The notes under the pieces are model-generated. The model was not told the DNA's origin. It saw only the letters and a program-made list of their open reading frames with translations, and searched no databases. A DNA stretch of 64,000 nucleotides from assembly GCF_037102585.1 (NCBI RefSeq), contig NW_027043820.1, positions 1,584,501 to 1,648,500 of the forward strand, written 5' to 3'. Source of the stretch: Saccharomycopsis crataegensis. Lineage: Eukaryota > Ascomycota > Saccharomycetes > Ascoideales > Saccharomycopsidaceae. The translations under genes and the position numbers were made by a program. Of this stretch, positions 9,690-19,582 are shown piece by piece (positions within the stretch are counted from its first letter, which is position 1; each line of letters begins with the position of its first letter).

Positions 9690-11388
9690 GCACAATATTG
9701 AAACTCCAGGCAAAACCACCCCACAACAGACATTTGATGACAAATCTCATCAATATTCTTCATTGAACCACCAAAAACCAGATTACGACACTATACCGTC
9801 GAGACCATCGTCTCGCACATCCAGGTTCCGGGATACGTCTGCCGATGCTGATGATGGCAGAAGACCCGCACGGAATGGGGTTTCAAATGATGATCATGGT
9901 AATGGATCTAAAAATGTTCACCAACTCTTTGATACCATGGCGGAGAAATCAGGGGCGATGCCCGAAGATTTGAACCTGATGGTCAACGAAATCTCTAATG
10001 AGTTGTTTTCTACGGCGACTTCGATATTCAATAAAGGGAAAAATGCGTTGAACAAAAACATTGAGAAATACCAAGCTCAAAGAAAGGCAGAATTGGGGGG
10101 CAAGCCTGCGTGGATGTACCAACAAGCCCAATATAAAAAAAACGGGTGGAAAGAACAAGATGAAGAAGATGCCATTGATTTTGATGGCACCGTGATTAGA
10201 GGGTCTAAGAGTAAGAATGGTGAAGAAGTTAGACATCAAAAGTTTAGTGATCCACAACCATCTGCAATACAACCAAGAAGAGTGCCACAAACCAAACCGG
10301 AAAGACCACAAGTTATACAACCACCACAAATAGCAAAAACGCAACCACAACCAAAGGCCAAACCACAACCACAACCACATCTTCGCCCAGAGGAAGTTCT
10401 TGACATTTTCAGCGATTTGTCAATTCATCATGGTCCAACAACTAATCAAGCCCCTGCAATGTCCAAGACTAAAAGAAATGAACCATCAATTAGCAGCGCC
10501 AACTTGACCCGCTTCAGACAATTCCGTACATTGGGGTCCAATTTCTTCAAAGAAGGGAACTACACTTCGGCTTTAACCAATTACGAAGACGCTTTGAAAC
10601 TATTACCCCCAGGCCATACCCTTCAGATCATTGCTTACTCGAACTTGACCATCAGTTATTGGAAAGTTGGTGACATTAAGAGCGCCCTTGATAGTGTAAA
10701 CCAAGGGTTATCAATGATTGGGAATCGGTCGCTTGACGAAGTGGTGGAAGATGAAAAGTCGATCAAAGAGTTTTATCTCAAGATGAATACCAAAAAGGGA
10801 GAAATCTTGGAAAGTATGGAAAAGTACAAAGACGCTCTCGAGTGCTATAAATTGGTGTTAGAAAATGGTGGGGCTAGCAAATCGGTGATCGATGCTAAAC
10901 GCAGATGTATGGAAGCCATTGCTCCAAAACCAAAACCAAAACCAAAACCAAAAACCCCAACTCGGACAAATAATTCTAATAATAATAATACTAATAATAC
11001 TGGGACAGCAGCAGCAGCAGCAGCAGTTCGCAAAATAAAAGAAGAAAATGTCAAAGCAGAAAACTTGGAACAACAAAAATATTTACTCTACGATAAGGTC
11101 GATGCTAAAGTGGGACAATGGAAACACGGTAAGGAAGACAATATTCGGGCATTGTTGGTATCGTTGGACACGATTCTTTGGCCAGAAACTAATTGGAAAA
11201 AAGTGGGGCTTCCTGATTTAGTTATGGACAAGAAAGTGAAAATCAACTATATGAAAGCGGTGGCCAAGACTCATCCTGATAAAATTGACAAAAATGCCAC
11301 GGTGGAACAACAATTGATTGCCCAAAGCGTATTTGTCACATTGAACAAAGCATGGGATGAGTTTAAAAAAAAGAATGGTCTTAACTAG
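9142..11388 (+). CDS. SWA2: Auxilin-like clathrin uncoating cofactor Swa2, 748 aa
   Basis: The protein has the Swa2 layout. A long low-complexity N-terminus carries Asn, Ser and Gln runs and probable clathrin-binding stretches. A short helical region follows near 255-310. TPR repeats span about 450-600 (FRTLGSNFFKEGNYTSALTN; LKMNTKKGEILESMEKYKDA). The protein ends in a J domain whose HPD tripeptide is at about 711-713. Swa2 recruits Hsp70 to strip clathrin from vesicles and also acts in ER inheritance. S. cerevisiae Swa2 is 668 aa; the excess is homopolymer runs such as N8 (AAT)n, Q12 (CAA)n, KPKPKPKP and A6. The J domain at the very end is diagnostic. The start at 9142 follows a CATA repeat leader. 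Expressed divergently from NOP10. Confidence 0.9.
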
Positions 11389-12557
11389 ACGATGGGAAGC
11401 ATAGACAGACCATGGCAAAACCTGTTTTTAAAAAAATTCTTTTCTTTTTTTTTTTTTTTTTTTTCATCTTTTATAATAATCTATTTGTAATACGATAATT
11501 ATTAATGAATGTTAATTATTGGGTGATCGATCTCCTAGTTTTTTTATTGGACCCTTGAAATGTAATAAAAAATAATTGTCAAAAATGGATCATAAGAGAT
11601 TTTTTTGGTAAAACCGTTTTGACGAAATAGGATAATTTTTTTTTTTTTGAGGTACGTACTTCCATCTCTAATTAATGGGATAGTTTTTGTCGTCGCGTGA
11701 ACCACCGACCCAATCAATCAATCCATGGAATACTTTTTTGTTGTTGTTGTTGTGGAACCACCGATCCAATCCATGGTTAAGTGAGGTGAGCAGTAAGTAG
11801 TTGCAACCCAACAACGACCGGAAAGGACCTCCTCAGGGATTTGGAATGAAATACGTTAAAAAACCAGAAGATCTAAATAAAGAACCATGAACGATATAAC
11901 TCAGGGAAGAAGGGAAAAAAAAACAATCAATGAATCTACCAGACAACCACGCATCTCAATATATAATAATATATTAATTAAACACTATTGCATTTCTTTT
12001 CTTTTCTATTTGATCTGGAGTATCGCGGATCTGATGAATAGATGGATGTGTGTGTGTGTGCCTGAATTAATTAATTTTCCGTTTTTGGCGAATGACCATC
12101 TCCAATTAGTAACTCTCAACCGTCTGCACTCCTTACATTTTGGATCCCTGCAAAAAATTATTTATAAATAATAATAGAAACCCTAAAGTTGATGATAATA
12201 GAGATTACAAGGTGTTCTAGATTGGGAGATCTGATATTACCCTTTTTCATTGAGTATTGTGCTGTTTTTGGGTGATTCTTTATGTCGATTAGTTATGCAA
12301 AATTGGCGTGACGGAAATCCCAATAGAGAGAGAGAGAGAGAGAAAGTCCACTATTGATCTATTTTACGAGTAAGTGTAGGAAACCATAAAGTAGCAAAAT
12401 GATGAACCATATAATATATATTTAAGTGAGAGATAAAAGGTTTGATCTATACATCAAAGAAAACGAACTGAAAGAAGAAGAACTGAGAGAAAAAAGAAGA
12501 AAAAAAAAAAGTAATTGGGACCATCATTCAATGATGGAATGATTGAAAAGAAATGAA

Positions 12558-12628
<71 letters not shown>

Positions 12629-12758
12629 GAATTGATAGATCACGATTGGAAACCAGCCCAATCCATTGTCAGAAAATGAAGGCGACAACATAATAATAAT
12701 AATAATAATAATGAAAAATCCTTTTCCCCAAAAAAACATTACTCAGGTAAGTAAATTC
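11389..12758. other. Long intergenic region with microsatellites and a short direct repeat
   Basis: 1.37 kb without a supported gene. Contents: T tracts (11441-11464, 11637-11649); an imperfect direct repeat of GAACCACCGA(C/T)CCAATC ending in CCATGG (about 11699-11728 and 11755-11776) around a (GTT)n run; a (GA)n run (about 12325-12344); and a long (AAT)n array. The open frame near 11887-12171 shows no recognisable protein. Confidence 0.5.
12558..12628. repeat. (AAT)n microsatellite, about 70 bp
   Basis: Near-perfect AAT trinucleotide array; a shorter one follows at about 12690-12711. Confidence 0.95.
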
Positions 12759-13397
12759 TTAGTAGTACCCAAAATAGTCCGAAGAATAAGTAGTGTTAAC
12801 CCCAGTGGTAGTATTATTATTATTATTATTAATGGTCAGATTACCGTACGAATCAAGTCTTTCCATGGCTCTGTCGATGAACAGACTAAGAATGCTCAAA
12901 TCAGACGCCAAGTAATCAATGATCCAATCGTACAATTCATCAGCCCCCGTGGTGGTGGTGGACGAGGAATTGGAAGAGTAGGAGGTCATGTTCATGTTGG
13001 TGGCCCTGGTATCGTTTCCTAAATCGTCAATGTCAAAGTCCATTGGAGAAGAGACCCATTCATTTGAGGAGGAGGAATAGTCAGTTGGGTAAGCAGAATA
13101 GTATGTGTTATCAGTGTCAGTTGGATAGTAAGAGTCGGTATTGTCGCCAGTATCGGTTGGATAAGAAGAGTCAGTGACATCACTACCAGTTGGTGAGTAA
13201 GCTGAGTCCGAATCAGTGTAAACATAGTCACCATATATGCTAGAAGCCATCACTGGATGACTAGAAGAAACTTTCAGCGAAAAAACTGTTGTGGCCACGA
13301 GAGTGCTATCATCACCGATGATACTGGAAATTGGGAGTGCAGAAACAGTGAAGGCAATAGTAGTGGCTGCCACTGAAAAACCAGATTTGAACAACAT
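12759..13397 (-). CDS. Secreted acidic Ser/Thr/Tyr/Asp-rich protein, 212 aa
   Basis: I do not recognise the family. The likely start is the ATG at 13397, because the next residues (MLFKSGFSVAATTIAFTV, then SALPISS) form a typical signal peptide. The frame continues upstream only through poor, low-complexity sequence. The mature part has degenerate Y-P-T-D-T/S-D repeats at about residues 70-115. It then has a Ser/Thr stretch with several N-x-S/T sites, a short helical segment (DELYDWIIDYLASDLSILSL) and an Asn run before the end. No C-terminal hydrophobic tail is seen, so a GPI anchor is unlikely. A secreted or cell-wall glycoprotein is the best guess. Function is unknown. Confidence 0.65.
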   Translation of the reverse strand: MLFKSGFSVAATTIAFTVSALPISSIIGDDSTLVATTVFSLKVSSSHPVMASSIYGDYVYTDSDSAYSPTGSDVTDSSYPTDTGDNTDSYYPTDTDNTYYSAYPTDYSSSSNEWVSSPMDFDIDDLGNDTRATNMNMTSYSSNSSSTTTTGADELYDWIIDYLASDLSILSLFIDRAMERLDSYGNLTINNNNNNTTTGVNTTYSSDYFGYY

Positions 13398-14194
13398 TAT
13401 GGGGGGAAAAAAAAAAGAAAAAACACAAAAAAGATTGAATTTATTTTTTGAAGATGGAAGAAGAACTATGGAAGACAAATAAAGGTTTGGCTTTATATAT
13501 ATCTGACTGATATCTAATATAAAGTGTATAAAAAAAAAAATACTTGATTTACATAATTCTCCAAGTACTTTTATAATAATAATAATATTACTAGGAGAGG
13601 GGGGCAGTGTCAACCAAGTTCAACTTCAAATGGCTTTTGTTCTTTCGTGGCCATAGCCATGATTAAACATTCCAAGTATGGTATATATGGAATGTGTTGG
13701 TTTGATCATAAACTGTCATAACCGGCATCCATGTCAAAAAAAAAAAAAAAAAAAAGAAATAACCCGCATAAGTAAGTAGTAAGTTTGGCTAAATTATTGG
13801 AGGAGGAATAATAATAACAATAATGATAATAATAATTATAATAATCAGTATGGTAGTTGCTAAAAATATCTTTTGAATAAGCCTCCTTTTCCCTTATAAG
13901 GCTTCTCTGTTATTTTCTCCCAATCCTTCATGTTGGGTGGGAATTTTTTGCGCCATGCATATATAGATAGATAGATAGATAGATAGATAGATGTTATTAC
14001 AATGAAATATCACAAATGAGAAGAAATAAAGGCAAAAGCATATAAAATAAAATAAAATGAAATAAAATGAAATAAAATAAAATGAAATAAAATAAAATAA
14101 AATAAAATAAAATAAAATAAAATAAAATATAAAAAATAAAATAAAATAAAATAAAATAAAATAAAATAAAATTGAAAATATATACACACCGATT
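13398..14194. other. Intergenic with tetra- and pentanucleotide arrays
   Basis: Promoter side of the secreted-protein gene and 3' side of the zinc-cluster gene. Holds an A tract at about 13736-13755, a (TAGA)n array at about 13964-13992 and an imperfect (AAAAT)n array with AAATG variants at about 14040-14172. The long frames here are by-products of these arrays. Confidence 0.6.
14040..14172. repeat. Imperfect (AAAAT)n pentanucleotide array
   Basis: About 130 bp of AAAAT units with scattered AAATG variants, ending about 25 bp past the stop of the zinc-cluster gene, so probably in its 3'UTR. Confidence 0.9.
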
Positions 14195-15326
14195 TCACAC
14201 AGATAAGGTTTTGGAAAGATCATGTAAGTTTTTATTGAACACCATCACTTCAGGACATTCAGTTTTCCAATGGTCGAACACCGCGACGGTTTTCATCATT
14301 TGTTCGTGTAATTTTGTTTGGTCTAAATATACACCAGGGAACCCATAACTAATTAATATCAATACCACACAGGCAAGGTAGTCATCTCTTATTCTTGCCC
14401 AGCTGTCCTTATTTCTGACAGCATCACATACCGGATCAGAGAATTGGCACGCGATATCGGTGAGTTGACGCAAAATCGAGGAGATCGATTGATCTTGGTG
14501 GGTGGATTCCCCAATATGCAGCGATTGCAACGCCCGATATAGTACTGGGATATAGATCCGTAACTTGAGGGCCTGGATCTTGAATTTGATTTGTCGCATT
14601 AGACATTGAGGAAGCATATTATTATTATTATTGTTGGTGGTGGTGGTGGTGGTGGTAGAGGAGGAGATATCGGAATTGAGTTCGAGGAAAAATTTCTTAA
14701 TCAGGGGTATGGTGATGATATCTATTCGTAGTTGAACTTGCTCAATATAATTTCTCACCCGTTTTTTCAATTCGTTTATTTCAAACCCGTCCCAACGGCG
14801 ATGCGGCCAAGGGGATGAAGAATAAAATACTTCGTATACCGAGAATTCGATTCTCATAAGGGAAAGCTCAAGCAGATGAAGCATATGGATTGTAGTGTAG
14901 GTATTTTCATCAATTGCCAAAAGATTCTTGTCATCATAGACGAAATGTGGATCGGGCATTCGTGGTTCGGGGTACGATAGAATCCCTGAAGCCATATAGA
15001 ATGGGGAAAGAAGGTGTTTCATCGAGGTTTCAAGTCGGTAGCAGAATCGGAATAATGGGGGGATTGCTAAAGTTTCTTGGGAAAGATTGATGATATTGAA
15101 TACTAAACCATTAACTTCGATATACAGTAATAGCTCGGTACAGGCTCGGTGAAGGAAATCCCAGGCCAGCAATGGTTTCAACGTTAATAATTTGAAGATG
15201 TGACAGAGAATGTTTAGTTGGACGGTCCATAATGAGTAATGGCTGTTGCCGGGGTCATTTTTAGCGGCGAAAATGTTTTTGGTAGATGATGATGATGATG
15301 ATGATGATGACGACAACCACCACCAC

Positions 15327-15364
<38 letters not shown>

Positions 15365-15588
15365 GGGTTCATCAACCGAGTGTTTCATGATATTATGTAA
15401 TCGTAGACCGAGATGGAATGATGAATTGGCAATTTCCAAGATATTGTGGGGTAGTGAATTGATGAGCTGGGGGTGGTCGTCTTGACGGTAAGAAATCAAA
15501 GCTAATGCGAGGCACAATAATACTAGTGACAATGGGGTTTGGGTTAGGGAGTACTGACAATTTTGGAGCAAGAACGAGGTATTGATGG

Positions 15589-15652
<64 letters not shown>

Positions 15653-16447
15653 GGATTGAAATTGTTTATAGGTTATCTTCAATTGGTCGATGGTGGTAGA
15701 TAATTGATCTAAATTGATGAAGGGTACTTGGGGAAACGCTGCGTTCTTGAAAATTACGAAGAATAAATTGTCAATGTTGGAAAACAAGAAATTTTCAAGA
15801 TTGATGACGTCCACCAAGTTATGGATATTCAAATACTGATGGGAGGCGGCGGTTGCTGGAGGTGATAAAGATTGGGTGACGGGAGAAGGGTAAATGGTAT
15901 TATTATTAGTAGTAGTATTATTGTAAGAGGAGGAGGAGGAGGAGGGTATGGGACGACGCACGGGGGTTTCATTCAAGAGGATGATGATTTTCCTGGTATC
16001 TAAGGAGCGAGACATGTTGGCAATTAATGGCCATTGGAGAATACTTTCGGTTCCAGTATTCCAGTTATTGGAAGGGATCAAACGGTTATCGATAGAATCG
16101 TTGATCCCCAATGCGGCGATAACTTGGGAGACCGACGCTTGTAGCTTTGACAAAGACAGGTTTGTGTCGCCGATTTTGGAGAGGATGGCCAACGATGGGG
16201 CATCGAAGGTGGAGGAGTCATTTTTCAACGAGTCGTATACACAAGGGGATTGGTAATCGGAGGAAGTGGCCACTAGCTTGAGACAGTTACCGCACGAGGG
16301 CCTGTTGTTGTCACATTTGATTTTCTTTCTACGGCAAGTGGAACATGCGGTCAATGCTCTTTGGCGAGGGTAGTGTTTAGTGGATGGGGGGTTGGGGTTG
16401 GGTCGCTGTCTTTTAGTTGCAGGGTCTGTGGTGTAGGAGTTGTACAT
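14195..16447 (-). CDS. Zn2Cys6 (Gal4-type) transcription factor, 750 aa
   Basis: Residues 35-69 carry the six-cysteine fungal zinc cluster: C35, C38, C45, C52, C55 and C69, with basic RRKKIK between. This is the DNA-binding domain of the Gal4 class, found only in fungi. The rest, about 150-745, is a helical middle-homology type region broken by homopolymer runs: poly-Asn of about 21 (TTA/ATT repeats at 15591-15652), two poly-Ser runs (GAT/TGA repeats at about 15288-15363) and a Thr run. Members of this class usually control metabolism or drug resistance. I cannot assign a specific orthologue. The ATG at 16447 precedes the cluster by 34 residues, which is normal. The homopolymers are probably length-variable between strains. 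Confidence 0.85.
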
Positions 16448-17596
16448 GGAGGATTGATTATATTGTGTGTGTGTGTGGGGATTATGATGTTATATATCTA
16501 TGTATCTATATCTATTGTTATTACCAAAAATGAAAAAAAAACCCCCCCCCAATGTGTCTGTGTTTGTGTGTGTGTCTGTGTGTGTGTGTCTGGACAGGTT
16601 GGCGGTACCGTTGTGGTGGGTGGTAACTCTGGCCATTAACATATATATATATATATATATATTAATATTATTATTATAATATATCTTGGATCAAAACAAC
16701 CAGACTCAGCAATCAAGGGGGGAAGTGGTGCCTGGCTGCTGGCACTGTCCGAAAAAACACCTGAGATCACCAAGAGGTGCCTGGCCTGGCCTGGCCTGAT
16801 CGACGACGGAGAGGGAGGGAGGGAGGGATCTACCATCCATCCATCCATGGCAGTTGGACGTGCTGCTGCTGCTGCTATGATGATGTGCCATCATGGATGT
16901 TCGGCAAGGGACAAATTGTTTGTTTGTTCGTTTGTCAGGAAGTTTGCATGTTGTTGGCGACTGGGACTTACTTTACTTTACTTTACTTTACTTTACTTAC
17001 TTCACTTCACTTCACTTACACGGGAGACCGTCTTTTATATTTTTTCATTTTTTTTATTTTTTGACGGGACACACACACAGAGCAACTGTTCTATATAATA
17101 TAATATAATATAATATAATATAATATAATATAATATAATATATATATATATATATAAAGTGTATATAATGCAATATAAACAATTTAGTTTAATTATATAT
17201 AATATATAATAGAATACCCAACACACACACACACACACACAGACGCTAATATAACATCCCCGTCTCACCATCGTCAGGCCCCCCCCCCTTCGATGCGTAC
17301 ACGATGGATGCGCAGACGCAGATGCGCCCGCCCGCCGCGACTTTCTGTGGTCAAAAACCTCCTGCCAAAACAACATCATCATCATCACCAACATGAAAAA
17401 GGCACCAACAAACCAACCAACCAACCGTGTAACCGTATGTATGTATGTATGTATATATTGACAGTTATTACCATGCATTTATAATTACATAAATATATAT
17501 TTATATATATATATATTGACAAGGGCCCTTCTTCATTCCAATTATCATCTATCATCATCCTACTTTCTCTCTCTCTCTCTGTCTCTCCTTCTTCCA

Positions 17597-17629
<33 letters not shown>

Positions 17630-17722
17630 TATTATTATATTATATATTATTATTATATTATATATTATTCATTTATTTCTCTCCATCCATATCCATCCAT
17701 CCCCCCCCCTCTTCACAATAAT
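16448..17722. other. Microsatellite-dense intergenic region
   Basis: 1.27 kb shared upstream region of the zinc-cluster gene and the cyclin gene. It is an unusual pile-up of simple repeats: (GT)n at about 16557-16591, (AT)n at 16641-16661, CCTGG units near 16780, (ACTTT)n near 16968-17020, (AATAT)n at 17094-17150, (CA)n at 17222-17241, a C run near 17280, a GC-rich patch at 17290-17340, then (GTAT)n, (TC)n and (TA)n to 17660. No gene seen; open frames here are repeat artefacts. Confidence 0.6.
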
Positions 17723-18919
17723 ATGTCCAACCTCCAGGCCCTCCACCACTTTTGCAACACCCCCATCAACAACCAAATGTTGCACTGCTTGGTCAACTCT
17801 ACCCTCAAGGTATTGCCCCAACCCCCTTCATCCTCCACAAACTCCTCCTTACCTTCGCTATTCACCTTCATCACAAAACTCGTCAAGCACACAAACGTCT
17901 TCACCGGCACCTTGATGGCCACCTTAGTCTACTTGAAAAAACTCGGTCAACGTTTGCCTCCAAACGCCATTTCTCAAGAACCTTCGGCTCGCCACAAAAT
18001 CTTTTTGGCCTGTCTTATCTTATCGGCAAAATTCCACAACGATGCCTCGCCAAAAAATAAACACTGGTCAAAATATACCGAAGGCTTATTCACCACCTCC
18101 CAGGTCAACAAAATGGAACGCTACTTGTTGATCTTTTTGGATTGGGACATCACCGTCACCAACCAAGACTTGTTGGCAGCTTGGAAAGACTTCTTGGATC
18201 CAATCAAACTCGAATTGAAGAATGTCATGAGATTGAAGACTTTCCTCCACCAACAATCGCCAACCACCAGACCATCTCCTCCAAGTACTAGTGCTTCTCT
18301 AAGACACTCGCCAACCTCTCACAGATTGCCAATTCCTTCCCCTGCCACCGCTCACAGACAAATCTCCAGATCTCAATCCACCAATACAAACTTTACTACT
18401 ACCAACCGTCTTCCTCCTTCAACTCCATTAAGAAAATTCCCATCATTACCCCAACTCTCGTCGGTGTCTCGCAAAAACTTCAACTACAATTCCATTCAAC
18501 ATCTTCGTTCGATGAACCCAACCCCATCGTCATCGTCATCGTCGTCGTCGTCATATTCTTCTTCATATTCTTCTGCTTCCTCCTCGGTTTCTACTGCATC
18601 CTCAACTTACACAGAGACGTTTGCATTGTCTCCTCCCCCATCTGCTTCTTCATCATCTTCATCTATTGCCGGTTCTCCAGATTACAGATCTTTAACAACC
18701 CCAAAAGCCATTCCATTCCAAAATTATCAGGGAAAATTGTATCCATCATCTCAGCATCAACATCAACATCATCAACAACAATCTACCGAACATTCTAATA
18801 ATCGCCGTGCTCCTCGACAATTCAATTTACAACCTCAGTTCATTCCGGTGCCAAACCAAAGGCATAAAATTAACGAAGACCCAACCATCATGGAATACGG
18901 TAGTCAATCGGTTTATTAA
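17723..18919 (+). CDS. PCL1: Pho85 G1-type cyclin (Pcl1/Pcl2 group), 398 aa
   Basis: The cyclin box spans about residues 44-165. It matches Pcl1/Pcl2 strongly: LPSLFTFITKLVKHTNVFTG, KIFLACLILSAKFHNDASPK and NKHWSKYTEGLF. These cyclins activate the kinase Pho85 in G1, linking cell-cycle start to polarity and morphogenesis. The remaining C-terminal half is Ser/Thr/Pro-rich and disordered, with Ser runs near 270-300 and a His/Gln patch. It is longer than in S. cerevisiae Pcl1 (279 aa). I place the start at 17723; the upstream in-frame codons come from TA/TC repeats and encode I-Y runs. The choice between PCL1 and PCL2 cannot be made from sequence alone. Confidence 0.85.
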   Translation: MSNLQALHHFCNTPINNQMLHCLVNSTLKVLPQPPSSSTNSSLPSLFTFITKLVKHTNVFTGTLMATLVYLKKLGQRLPPNAISQEPSARHKIFLACLILSAKFHNDASPKNKHWSKYTEGLFTTSQVNKMERYLLIFLDWDITVTNQDLLAAWKDFLDPIKLELKNVMRLKTFLHQQSPTTRPSPPSTSASLRHSPTSHRLPIPSPATAHRQISRSQSTNTNFTTTNRLPPSTPLRKFPSLPQLSSVSRKNFNYNSIQHLRSMNPTPSSSSSSSSSYSSSYSSASSSVSTASSTYTETFALSPPPSASSSSSSIAGSPDYRSLTTPKAIPFQNYQGKLYPSSQHQHQHHQQQSTEHSNNRRAPRQFNLQPQFIPVPNQRHKINEDPTIMEYGSQSVY

Positions 18920-19257
18920 AATCTCTCTCTCTCTCTCTCTAATTTCTCTCTATTCTTTCTTTCCATTCAACTTTGTGTTTGTTTTAATTTGGTTTTTATG
19001 TTCACTTCTCAGTGGTGTATTATTATTATTATTATTAGTATAGTTGTTCTTTTCCTCTGTTTTTTACATTATAAATATTATTTTCTAAATCTGGTACTGA
19101 TTTTTTTTTTTTTTTTTCCTCTTCTTAATCGTATTTTTTGTTTGTACTATATGAATTATTTATTTATTTATTTATTTATTGGCAGTTTTTTTTTTCTTTT
19201 TGACACATTTTTGCTCAAAATAGATGTAGCAGTAATTATTATTATTATTATTATTAT

Positions 19258-19288
<31 letters not shown>

Positions 19289-19582
19289 TGGTTCTCCTCC
19301 TCTTGTTTTGATGTCATCTTGAGTCGACTAAAAAACATCTCATCTAATCTCATCTCATCTCATATCATCTAGCTCGGTAAGGTGTGGTGTGGTGAGGGAC
19401 TAGTGCTAGTAGTGCTAATAATCATATTTTTTTGTTGATTGCAAGTACGAACGAACTAACACTACACGATAATATATATATATAAATAATTATTCTTATA
19501 AAATATATCTATCATTCATATATATAATATAATACATACATCATTCTCTTATAAAATATACACCATTTCATTCAACAATTAA
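18920..19582. other. Intergenic between converging PCL1-like gene and ELG1
   Basis: 3' regions only. (CT)n at 18924-18941, ATT runs at 19020-19036 and 19236-19257, (TTTA)n at 19155-19180, (ATAG)n at 19258-19287, (TCTCA)n near 19335-19370 and AT-rich sequence to 19580. No gene seen. Confidence 0.55.

Noticed and set aside
12666-13022. Plus-strand frame with poly-Ile and GGGG runs
   Set aside because: Shadow of the secreted-protein gene and AAT repeats.
13894-14223. Minus-strand frame of F, I, L and Y runs
   Set aside because: Translation of the (AAAAT)n array.
17035-17597. Minus-strand frames between the zinc-cluster and cyclin genes
   Set aside because: Produced by TA, CA and GTAT repeats; no domain or sensible composition.
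17516-17722. N-terminal extension of the cyclin
   Set aside because: Encoded by TC and TA repeats (S-L-S-L, I-Y-I-Y); the next ATG gives the Pcl-like start.
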